Shown here in pieces: positions 13,467 to 22,999 of a DNA stretch of 36,428 nucleotides (the stretch's first letter is position 1; each line of letters opens with the position of its first letter). Source of the stretch: Lobulomyces angularis (Eukaryota; Chytridiomycota; Chytridiomycetes; Lobulomycetales; Lobulomycetaceae); contig JADHYX010000053.1 in NCBI GenBank assembly GCA_027604685.1, positions 1 through 36,428 of the forward strand. Reading direction: 5' to 3'. Under the pieces are notes generated by a model. The model was not told the origin of the DNA. It was given only the letters and a program-made list of their open reading frames with translations, and made no database searches. The position numbers and the translations under genes are program-made.

Positions 13467-14916
13467 ATGGCAGTAGATATAAAATTATGGGCTTTTGGAT
13501 TAATAAATCAATTTTTAATAGATAACAATCTGTTGGAAACAGCTCAAAAATTATCCACTGAAGCAGCTGACATCATGGAAGATCTTCCAAATATGATACT
13601 ACCTGAGCATTCTGTTAACAGGTCGCTTTTATCAATTCTTGAAACTTATCAATGTATGAACTTATCAAACAGTCTTCAAAATGTAAAATTGGAAAAGTAA
13701 AGAAAACTACAAACAAAAGAATTGAAAATTAAGAAACACTATGCATTTTCTTTTTATACATAAAATCTGTTTAATATATAATTTCATTTATTTTTAGAGC
13801 ACTTGATGTAGAGGTTTTGGTAAAGCCTAATGGTGCCTTTCCAAAAAAACAAGAAAAAATATTTGACCTCATACATAATGGTAATGTTTTGTGCTGTAAG
13901 ATTTTTAAAGTTCCTCTTGCAACATTTCCGGATCAATCATCAGATGACATTCCTCAATTTTCTACTTTTAAAGTCCTAGTTACTTCTGGTACAGATAAAT
14001 TGATTAAATTTACAAACTTAACTTCTGGAAAATTGATAATTTTCTTTAACCATCACAGTGGAAGTTGTTTAGATTTTGATCAACACCCAGTTAATTTAAA
14101 TTTAATTTTAACCTGTGGGATGGATGGCACTCATCATTTATTGGATTTGACAACATGCCAAGTCAGAAAAAGTTGGAGCGATCATAAAAAGTATGTTACT
14201 GGGGTTAAGTTTTCTTTGGAGGGGAACAATTTTGCAACTGCGTCCTATGACAAAAGTGTTAATATTTACCGGGAAGATGGCACTGCCGATTACAGTTTGG
14301 TACACAAATTGAATTTTGGTGGAATGGTACATTTTTTTATGGGAAATACGTTTTCTGAACAGCTCTATTATATAGGTTGAAAGTATATGCTTCCTTCCAG
14401 ATTTGACTATCTATTCGCAGCTGATAATTGGCATTAGAGGTATTAGTTTATAAATTCTATTCTCACAACTATTGAATAGGAGATAATTGTTTGCACCAGA
14501 TAACGATGGGTGGAAATTATTCGCATTCAAAAACGAACATGAACGAAAATCAAGACGATTGGGTTTCATTTACTCCGATGCATTTAGAAGGTGCCCCAAG
14601 TGGTAATCATATTCTAGTTTATACCGATAGCCAAGCAGGAATGCTCACACTGGTTCGAAAAAATGGAGGTCAAGTTTGTTCATTTTACGGAACGTCAGTG
14701 GATGGTTTTAGTCAACCGCGGTGTTGTTTTGATAAGTCCGGAGCCTACATTTTTGCAACCAGCGACGACAAGATATTTGTGTATGAGGTTTTTAGCGGAA
14801 CCTGTGTATATAAACTATCGGGACATAAAGGATTGATTAGAAATATATTTTATGATAAAGAATCAGGTGCTTTGGTTAGCTGTAGCTTTGATGGAACTGT
14901 TAGATTATGGCGATAG
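13467..14916 (+). CDS. LisH and WD40-repeat protein, function unassigned
   Basis: The model joins exons starting at 13467, about 13799, about 14379 and about 14480, all in consistent phase. It yields roughly 450 residues. Residues about 5-40 (INQFLIDNNLLETAQKLS) resemble a LisH dimerisation helix pair. The rest is a WD40 propeller. Recognisable blades include VTSGTDKLIKFTNLTSGKL, CGMDGTHHLLDLTTCQV, WSDHKKYVTGVKFSLEGN with FATASYDKSVNIY, FATSDDKIFVYEVFSG, and the last blade SGHKGLIRNIFYD ending VSCSFDGTVRLWR. Such proteins are usually scaffolds in complexes. I cannot identify the family member. The first in-frame ATG (13467) is used. The downstream neighbour ERCC1 starts 87 bp after the stop on the same strand. 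Confidence 0.82.
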
Positions 14917-15003
14917 TACTTTTATATTTAAAAATTAATAAATTTAGATCATTACATAATTTTTAATTTTGTTGAAAATTTTTTCCAAAAAACAACATTA
15001 ATA

Positions 15004-15817
15004 ATGCCAATAGTAGGACATTTTGGACAAAGATTAAACCCAATTACAGAATTTATAAATCAGATAGAATATTCAGATATTGTGTTTGATTATCTCATAA
15101 ACAAAAAGCATTCATTTTACTTTATATCAATAAAATATTTACAAATTCACCCAGAATATTTACAGCTACGAATTGATAACGCAGTTCCTACTCATATAAT
15201 TTGCTTAGCTGATGATGTATTTATATTTATTTTTTAACTTGAAATATGCAATCATATATATATACACTGATGTTGTTTTTAATTTTGATAGACTAATCAG
15301 CAGGATATTAGAACAATAAATGTTTTGGCAATGAAAAACAACATTACACTAATTTTGGCTTTTTCTTTTAAAGTAAATATTGACAATAGTTAAAGTTAAT
15401 TTTTTATATAATAAAAACAAGAAATAAAATTTTTAATTCAATACTTTAGGAAGCTGGGCAATATTTGCAGACATTTAGTCAATATGTAAATAAAAATTTA
15501 GAAAAAGTTAATAATGACGAAGCTGGTTTGAACTGTTTAAAGGAAATTAAAGGTTTTTCAGTTACTGCTTTCTTTAATGTAGTTTTGTAGGAGTGAATTC
15601 AAGTGATGTATTAACATTGGAAGCAAAATTTGGCACCTTTCAAAATGTAATGAAGGCGACCGCCGTGCAGTTGATGGAATTGCCTGGGTTTGGAGATACT
15701 AAAGTAATTTTTTTTGCATAATTTTTTTTTATTAGTTTGTTTTTTAAGGTAAATAGACTACTGAAAGTTTTTGATCAACCTTTTATAGTTCCAGAAAGAG
15801 ACATTGGTAGACGATAG
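15004..15817 (+). CDS. ERCC1: ERCC1/RAD10 nucleotide-excision-repair protein
   Basis: Non-catalytic partner of the XPF/RAD1 endonuclease, which cuts 5' of lesions in nucleotide excision and cross-link repair. The exons begin at 15004, 15291, 15451, 15591 and 15749, giving about 192 residues. The central XPF-like nuclease fold, catalytically inactive in this family, shows SFYFISIKYLQIHPEYLQLR, ITLILAFSFKEAGQYL and a QYVNK segment. The C-terminal helix-hairpin-helix dimer domain shows LEAKFGTFQNVMKATA, QLMELPGFGDTKVNRLL and ending FDQPFIVPE. Compared with human ERCC1 (about 300 residues) the poorly conserved N-terminal extension is almost absent, so the protein is near the minimal fold. Both functional domains appear intact. 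Confidence 0.9.
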
Positions 15818-16031
15818 TTGTACCTGTCGCTAACCCTCAAAATAGTTTTGAAAAATAATATTTTGTTTAAAAAATTAGGTTTATAAATTTTTTATTTTAA
15901 AATACAATAAATTTTATACTTTTATTTGAAGTTTTTTGAGGTAAATTTTCTTAGAACCATTAATATAATAGAAATAAAAAAAATCGCATATTATTTTTTA
16001 TACCAGAATCAGTATAAATATTTTTTTTAAT
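15818..16031. other. Intergenic, convergent 3' ends
   Basis: AT-rich spacer between the ERCC1 and eIF1A stops, with AATAAA-like words usable as polyadenylation signals on both strands. No coding potential was seen. Confidence 0.5.
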
Positions 16032-16703
16032 TTAAATTTCATCAATATTAAACTCAATTTCCACTCCTAAAGGAAAAAAAAAAAAACATTAATTTGAGAT
16101 AAAAAGGAGTCTCTAAATAATTACCAGTTTCATCACCACCTTCATTATTAACTTCGTCCTCATTTATTTTCAAATTATCTGGTAATTCACCATATGATTT
16201 TAACATTCTAGCCTCATCGGCGGTATATTTCATTAAAACGTCAGCTTTTGAATCCTGATAATCTCTCAATCCCAATAATATTAAGTCTCCAGTTGTAATC
16301 CTAAAAATACAATAAAAATTCAAGTATTGCAAGAATAGATACCAAACTCTTCTAATCATTGCGCCACGAATTCTTGCCATTCTTGCTTCACCATCACAAC
16401 ACTGTGTTTGAACCCAACCATTTCCTAATAATTTTGTAACTGTTGCATACTCCTGTCCATCTTCCTTAAAGACTAACTCTCTCTTATCTGAATCATTTTC
16501 ATTCTTTCCCCTAAAAAATATTAGAAAAAATATTCAATATCTGTATTCATTGATCAAAGCTTAATATTTCTTATTTATTATTAATTTACTTTTTTCTATT
16601 CTTTCCTCCTTTTCCTCTAAAAAAAAAAAAAATTAAAATTAAAAAAAAGAGTCATGGAGCTTAATGGAAATTTTTTTTTTTGTAATTACTTATTCTTCGG
16701 CAT
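16032..16703 (-). CDS. TIF11: Translation initiation factor eIF1A
   Basis: eIF1A binds the 40S A-site and promotes scanning and start-codon selection. Exon 1 is only MPKNK (16703 leftwards). It is followed by KGKGGKNRK and [21 protein letters not shown], the standard basic N-terminal tail and start of the OB fold. Later come [36 protein letters not shown] and an acidic C-terminal tail ending [10 protein letters not shown]. Total length is about 145 residues, as expected. The OB-fold strand segment reads [20 protein letters not shown] where most eukaryotes have a CFDG..R..HIRGK..KKVW pattern, so this loop is divergent though basic residues are kept. The acidic tail is shorter than in yeast or human. 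Confidence 0.93.
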
Positions 16704-16918
16704 AATTTTATTGAAGTTTATTAATTTTTTTTTTTTTTTTTTAAACAAAAAATTAAAAATCTGTACTACATTCAAAAAACTTTGTTTTACTTCACTTAAT
16801 ACAAAAAAATACACCAATTAAAAAAAAATTTAGCAGAAACTATTTTGGAAAAAAAAACTATTTACTTAACCACGCTTTAAGGCATTTCCACAGCGTCTTT
16901 ATATTTAGAGTTGCTACT

Positions 16919-17213
16919 TTATCCCGTCCTTTTTACAAGATTTCCATTCACCATTTGTTCACAAAATTTCGGTTTACACAGAGCAATCCATGAATTTCGA
17001 TCCATTTTTACTTGGATTAGGAAGTGGTCTTCTTTTAAAAATTTTTCTAAAGGATCTCTTTTTACACTTAGTGCCTTTTTGAACATATCTCTAAATTCTT
17101 TGCCTTTTGTTGGTACTTGATACTTCATAGCTGTTCTTGCGATTCTCCAATTATAACTGATGTCTTGTTTACATCACCAAATTTAACTTTGAAAAATTTT
17201 CTAATAAATCCAT
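16919..17213 (-). CDS. Small basic orphan protein, possibly LYR-like
   Basis: The best model uses an ATG at 17213, a 31-nt intron (17157-17187) and a second exon to the TAA at 16919, giving 87 residues. The sequence starts MDLLENFSNYNWRIARTAMK and continues KGKEFRDMFKKAL and KFLKEDHFLIQVKMDRNSW. It is basic and helix-prone. The Tyr-x-x-Arg near the N-terminus with a later basic helix and Phe faintly recalls small mitochondrial LYR-motif proteins, but I cannot assign it. The intron is shorter than any other secure intron in the window. Without it, the second exon frame has no upstream ATG except an internal Met. Confidence 0.5.
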
Positions 17214-17708
17214 TTTCGGATTTGAGTGTTGATGAAAACATTCATTATAATTTTCTAAATAAAGGAAATTTGAAATGTAATTCTAATTGAGGAAGCGGTT
17301 AAAGTAATCGTTTAAATACAGGCTAAAAGCAATAGCATTTTGTGAATTATGAGACGCTAGGTAAATTATATTTTTTCTTGATCCATTTTTTCCAAAATGA
17401 GACAGCAAGATAAACTAAGGCAAAATTTTTGTTTGAAGTATCGACAAAATACTGGTAATCACTTTTTTCACAAAAGAAAGAATTATTTTATGTCCTTAGA
17501 GTACAATGGAATTCACTGGATTTTAGAGCTTCGTTAAATTTGTTATAAAAAATTGAATTAAATTTTATTAACTGATAATTTTTATTATTAAAAATTAACT
17601 GATAATTTTTATTATTAAAATTCAATCATGAATTGATGAAGAAAGCAACATTTAAGATATATTTTAATAAAATTTCCAATTTTGGTGGAATAAGAGTGTA
17701 AGAGTTAG
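17214..17708. other. Intergenic with a 27-bp tandem duplication
   Basis: AT-rich gap of about 0.5 kb between the small orphan gene and the PAN-TM-SH3 gene. No exon was recognised. It includes an exact 27-bp tandem repeat at 17567-17620, listed separately. Confidence 0.5.
17567..17620. repeat. Exact 27-bp tandem duplication
   Basis: Copies at 17567-17593 and 17594-17620 are identical and directly adjacent. The unit begins ATTAACTGATAATTTTT and ends TTATTAAAA. It is probably a replication-slippage product in AT-rich DNA and could vary in copy number between strains. Confidence 0.9.
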
Positions 17709-18637
17709 TTATTTATCAACAGGTTTTAGTAAAGTCAGAGGGAGATTACCAGTAAGGCCAGTACGCTGATTATAGCCAAGTATCCAACCATCAGTATGAA
17801 AACTCCTCACGTCAATTAAATCTCCAGGAGTTATCTAAAAACAAACTTAATCGTAAAGTGTATTTTAATCAAATACCTCCAATTCATCATGCAATTGAGG
17901 AGTATAATTTTCAATAGCAACCCAGTGAAGACTTTTCTCCAGTAAACTTTGATCAACAATGAGCTCTTCCTTATTTACATTCGAAAAATTTTCTTTGGTT
18001 TTTTTTTTTTTCTTGTGATGATAAAATATATATCCAAAACTTATTAGTAGTAATAATAAAATAATCACTATTATAGAAGTAATTAAAATGGTAGGATCAT
18101 TTTTGTTTAAATTTTCTTTTATTCTGTCGTCTGGTCGCTGAAAGGTTGATGTTGCAATTGAAGTGATGGAAGAGGTATTATCGGCTATCTTGTGAGTTGA
18201 TGTATGAACAGCAGAAGCTTTAAAAAAAGGTTATAAATTAAAGCTTTGGGCAATAAATGGAATAAAATACTCTGAGGTAAAGATTTTTTTGGAACAATTC
18301 CACAACGTTCACCAGAAGAAACATTGGCGAGACTTTCATCAACATTATTTAATGATTTGAAGTAGCAAATTTGATTAGAAGTGTTGTTAACGAGATATCC
18401 ATAGCTAAAATGAGAGCATTCGGGAATGAGTTTACAAGTTTGATAGCAACTTTCAACATCTATTGTTTTTGCACTATTTCCAGTTGGTAAGTCATTTCCA
18501 AAGAAATCACAGTTATCACCAATCACTCCAAAGTCGCTAATTGCAAAAGTAATAAAAAATTATTACCTTCGAGTTTAAAAAAATAAATACGCTTGAGGAG
18601 TCCACAGAATAATAACGTCAGGAGTGGTAGTAGACAT
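17709..18637 (-). CDS. Type I membrane protein: outside PAN/Apple domain, one TM helix, cytosolic SH3
   Basis: Four exons give about 275 residues. The first exon is short (MSTTTPDVIILWTPQA). Next comes a Cys-rich PAN/Apple-like domain with NCDFFG, ESCYQTCKLIPECSHFSYG, QICYFK and GERCG, six cysteines in the expected order. A Ser/Thr-rich stalk follows. Then there is a strong transmembrane helix (ILITSIIVIILLLLLISFGY), a KKKKK stop-transfer cluster, and a C-terminal SH3 domain: HWVAIENYTPQLHDELE, DLIDVRS, the Trp motif DGWILGY, and the GNLPLTLLKPV end. PAN/Apple domains bind sugars or proteins, and SH3 binds Pro-rich ligands, so a transmembrane adaptor or receptor is inferred. No clear signal peptide precedes the PAN domain, so exon 1 may be wrong or incomplete. 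Confidence 0.78.
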
Positions 18638-19097
18638 TTTTGAAAATGTAAGATGCTGAAAGAAGTAGGAAATTTGTTTGAAGAGCAGAAGGTGGCGTAA
18701 GACTCCTTTGACTTTGAAAACTATTTTTATTTTTTATGGCTGTAATTAACGGCAACAAAAAATGTGTGCAACACTACATTGCTGAAGTTAATGAGCATTG
18801 GTAAGCTATGTACTTAAACAATCAATTTACTCAATTTATTTTTCATAAAACAAGTATTTTAAGCAATTTTATTTTCATGGAATTATTAGAAGTTGCTACA
18901 TTCTACTGCTAATCGTGATGCCATATTCTAGCACTAATTTTGATATATATTCTGGTACTGATCTTATCAATGTTAGTGTATAATCTCTGGTTGTCAATGC
19001 AGAATCTGATCATAATATGTTGGATGTTCAAAATTAATTGATTCATAACACGAAAAAAATTTTTACCAAAAATATTGTTTGACTGTATTTTTAATTA
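18638..19097. other. Intergenic between divergent genes
   Basis: About 460 bp that should contain the promoters of the PAN-TM-SH3 gene and of the 590-residue orphan. It may hide a missing signal-peptide exon of the former: a minus-strand ATG near 18800 opens a short hydrophobic frame. I could not connect that frame in phase. Confidence 0.4.
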
Positions 19098-21003
19098 ATG
19101 AAAAAACTGATCGAAAAACTTAAAAGTAACAATAGTAAAAAAAACTATTTTTCTAAAGCATTACTGCAAAAATCTCCTACAAAGAACAATGTTGAAATGG
19201 TTTCCATAGGAATTAACAGCCAAACTCTAACAGACCTTTCAAATGCAAATGAGGAAAAATTTGTGGAAAATATGATAGAAGAAAGCAGCACTATTGAAAA
19301 AACCTCCAGTGAAGAACAATTTGAATTCAACAGTAATTTTTATTCACAGAACCTTTTACACTCATTGGAGGATTTAAGTGTTAATTTCAAATTAACTTTT
19401 GAGCATTACCTTGAACACATAAATAATTTTGAAAATTTTGATATTACAGTAAATTCGGAACATAAAATGCGTTTATTTTTAAGTCTTAGTAACAATTTAA
19501 AAAGTCAAAGTCTGATATTAATAAACCTTAACTTAAGAAACTTGAAATTATTTATAAAACACTACTGTATTTTTTTTTTTGATAAAAAAATTGATGAGAG
19601 GATGGATATAAAATTAGAGGATACTTTGCTAGAAATTTTTTTTGAAGTCAAGACTTTGTTTAAAAAGTTTTTACTGCTTGGAGAATGTAATTTAGATTAC
19701 CAAGAAAAAATGAATGTGAAAATCAGCTATTTGGGATATCTTAATATGAACAAATCTGCGGATTCTGTTGATTCTCGATTAATTTTGAAAACTCATAAGA
19801 AGAAATTTCTCCATTTAATGAATTCAATGTTGGATAAGATATTACTTGCTGTGAATAACTTTAAAGAAAACATTGACCAGAAGTCTCTGCACAAAAAGGT
19901 TTAAATTTGAATACAAAAAACTTACAATGTAAAAACAACTTTTCTAATAGGAGCCAGAAATATTACCGAGCCCCTATTATGAACTAAAAAATCAACTGAA
20001 GGAAATGAGTGAAAATAAAATATACTCTGAACAGCAATATTTGAGCAAGTACAATGAAAAACTCTTCAACAAACAAGGAGATGTAATTAATGAGGACAGT
20101 TTAAAAAAAAATCCTTACAGAAAAAGAAGTGTTTCATTTAGCGATAATGACATTAATGAAAGTAGAATATCCACCACTAGTCAAAGAACTTTAGGAACTA
20201 GCGTGAGCGCAAGGGGAAGAAATTCTGATTCCTATAAGAGGAGAGGATCTGTAGATGAAAGAAAAAACTCATTAATTAACAGCTGTGGTGATGCAAAACA
20301 GAATAATATTCAAAACCAAATTGATTTTTATGCTAGTCGACAAAATAGTTTAGAAAAGTTTAAAAATTTCAAATTTCACTATTTAACTGAGGATGTGACA
20401 AAAGAAAACTTACTTGAAGGCTTAAAATTAGAATTTACAAATGTCAATATGTATCTTGAATGGGAACCAAATTTGGTTTTGAAAAAAAATATGTTGGACA
20501 AAAAACAGAATTCTAGAAGTTTTGGTGAATCTCTTAACAGTGTAACAATCCTAAATCTGCTAAAAAAACTTCATTTAAAGGAAACCAAAAATTTTACTCT
20601 TACATTGAGATTTAAACTTTTTATTGACTTAAAAAATTTTGATTTGATTTTTAAATTTGTTGAAAACGATGCACTTATCCACGATGAAAAATTTGAAGAG
20701 GAATTTGCCAATTTGCCTCTTATACTAGACAAGGTAAACGATTGAACACAAGATATTAATTATTTTAATTTTTAGAATGAAAAAAGTTTAAGAATACACA
20801 TAAAAAATGCAACTCTTTTAAAAAGTTGTCACAGTATAATAGGAAGTGAAACTTCTGAACTGGGGTTAAGTTTAGCGTCTGGAATGAGAATGTAAAAATA
20901 GTTTTCCTAATCATTACTGACTTTTTTTAGGTTTCTTACAATAGAAAATGACAATTTTGAATACTGGAAAAATCTTATTATAAGTAACATGATAATGATT
21001 TAG
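19098..21003 (+). CDS. Orphan 590-residue protein, no recognised domain
   Basis: Exons 19098-19898, 19951-20733, 20776-20891 and 20931-21003 join in frame to give 590 residues. I do not recognise it. The first exon has a polar N-terminus then alpha-helical, Leu/Phe/Lys-rich sequence without transmembrane stretches. The middle (about residues 300-380) is Ser/Arg-rich with basophilic-kinase-like sites such as RKRSVSFSD and RRGSVDERKNSL. The C-terminal part is again helical and ends with NDNFEYWKNLIISN. The Ser/Arg block suggests a phosphorylated, cytosolic regulatory or scaffold protein, but this is inference. Upstream lies the divergent PAN-TM-SH3 gene; downstream is a 680-bp gap. Confidence 0.7.
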
Positions 21004-21683
21004 AAAGTCGGGCATGAAGTAAGCAGATTTTTTCACAGTTTAGAATACCACATTTACAAACTCAATAAAATTTATGAAGGTTAATTTAGAAGCAATAAAT
21101 TAATAGTCTTAAAAAAATAAATTTTATAAAGAAAAATCCATAGTTGAAGTTTGAAGCTTTTTACATTAAAGTTAATAAAAATTGAACAATTTGATTCTAT
21201 TATTTTTTTCAAAAATCTACTAAAATAAAAAACTGTGAAAAAAACATCTTCTAATAATTAAAAACAACACTCATAAATTTTCTATAAAAATTTTAAAGTT
21301 TCAAGTCGTCACATTTCTTTTAATATCTTCGATTCTTCACCCTTCTTCGATTAATAGTATAGCTGTTCAAAGAAGATTTTTATTATTATTGGTACCTTTA
21401 TCCTTCAAATTAGCAATCCTTAAAAGTAAAAATTAAAAATAACTAAATAATACACTTTAAATGAAGCGATTGTTCATTTACTTAATTAATTTTCAATGGT
21501 ACAAAAAGTGTAATGTGTTTGGAAAAATAAAAAACGCTAATTAAAAAAATCTCTTATATATTCTTTTTCTACATATATACGTAATAAACATAAAAAACAC
21601 AAAAATAAAAATTTAGTGATATTTTAATTCTATAAGAAGAAGAATTTAAAATAAACTATCAAAAAAATTTAATGAACTTAAAT
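21004..21683. other. Intergenic, nothing recognised
   Basis: Convergent 3' flank of about 680 bp between the orphan gene and the subtilase. It is very AT-rich with several AATAAA-like words and no credible exon, RNA gene or repeat. Confidence 0.5.
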
Positions 21684-22999
21684 TTAGGCTCCAACATATA
21701 GCAATTTATTAACAGTATTGGAAGGTAAACCAGTAATTTTTCCAGGGGTAGACTTAGCAGTTAAAGCACTGTAGGCAGCACTAGCGGAAGAAAAGGATTG
21801 TTGACTTAAAAGTGCAGCGAAGCCACCAGCAACGTGAGGAGTAGCCATTGAGGTACCAGAAATAGTGTTAACACCATTGTTTAACCAGGTTGAAGTAATA
21901 CCTACTCCAGGTGCAACTATGTCAAAAAAAAATGACATTTAATAACATAAGTTTGAATTTTGTATTATTACCAATATCGACACAAGGACCGAGATCAGTA
22001 AATGAAGCCTTCGCATCATTTTTATCTGAAGCTGCAACAGTGTAAGCACCTTGTTTTTAAAAAAAGTTTAATTTATTTTCTAAAATTTCTGGTACCAGAA
22101 GCTCCAGCTGGGGAAGCATTGCATGCGTCAACTCCTCCAGAGTTACCAGCAGCGACGGCGAAAGGAATGTTTTTTGCAGCGGCTGCATTTACAGCTGCAT
22201 CCACTGCACTGCTTTTTCCACCACCAAGAGACAATGAAGCTACACTTTTACCAGGTGTTGCGTTTGAAGCTACCCAATTGATTCCAGCGATAACACCAGA
22301 ATTGGAACCGGAACCACTAGCACTTAATACTTTGACTCCAACAACTCTTGCTTTTTTAGCCACTCCATAGTCCTTGGAAGCGATACTTCCAGCACAGTGA
22401 GTACCATCTTTTTTTTTTATAGTAATTCAATAAATTTTTCAAATTTGTTAAAAATTTATCTTACGTCCATTTCCATCTTTAGCATTGCTTTCTACAAAGA
22501 AGGCACCTTCAGAAGCTCTACCTTCGAACTGAGGATGACCAGCAGTAATACCAGTGTCTATTACATATACAGTTATTCCTTGTCCATTTCCAACTGGATT
22601 AAAGGCTCCATTTAAAGGTAATGCTCTTTGGTCTACTCTATCCAAACCCCAGGTGGTCGCAAGTGTTGTAGAAACACCATCTGGTTCAACATATTCCACT
22701 TGATTGTTTTTTTTAATTTCTTCTAGGACATCAGCGGATGCCTTAACAGCATAACCTGTAAACCACTTACCAAGATTTCCATACTTGTGAAGAACTTTGT
22801 TTGAATCGCTGGCAACTAACGCCTTTGGTTGTTTAGCTAATACTTCGTCTAGCCAAGTCAAGTGAGTATCCAAACCGTTATTACCACCAGAGCTGAAAGA
22901 GTTTTGAGCTTTCAATTTTACAATGTACTGATTTTCAACATTTAAGGTAGCTGCTGAACCAAGGAGTACAAGAAAGGAAGAAGTTGTTAAAAATTTCAT
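21684..22999 (-). CDS. Secreted proteinase K-like subtilisin (S8 serine protease)
   Basis: Four exons give about 385 residues. Residues 1-19 ([17 protein letters not shown]) are a signal peptide. Residues about 23-115 are an I9 inhibitor propeptide ([34 protein letters not shown]). The mature enzyme starts near [15 protein letters not shown]. The catalytic triad is complete: Asp in VYVIDTGI, His in GHGTHCAG (formed across the first intron), and Ser in [14 protein letters not shown]. The oxyanion-hole Asn is in AVAAGNSGG. This is the proteinase K/cerevisin-type architecture, and without a C-terminal extension it should be released after autoprocessing. In fungi such enzymes digest host or environmental protein. 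All key residues are present, so it should be active. Confidence 0.95.
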
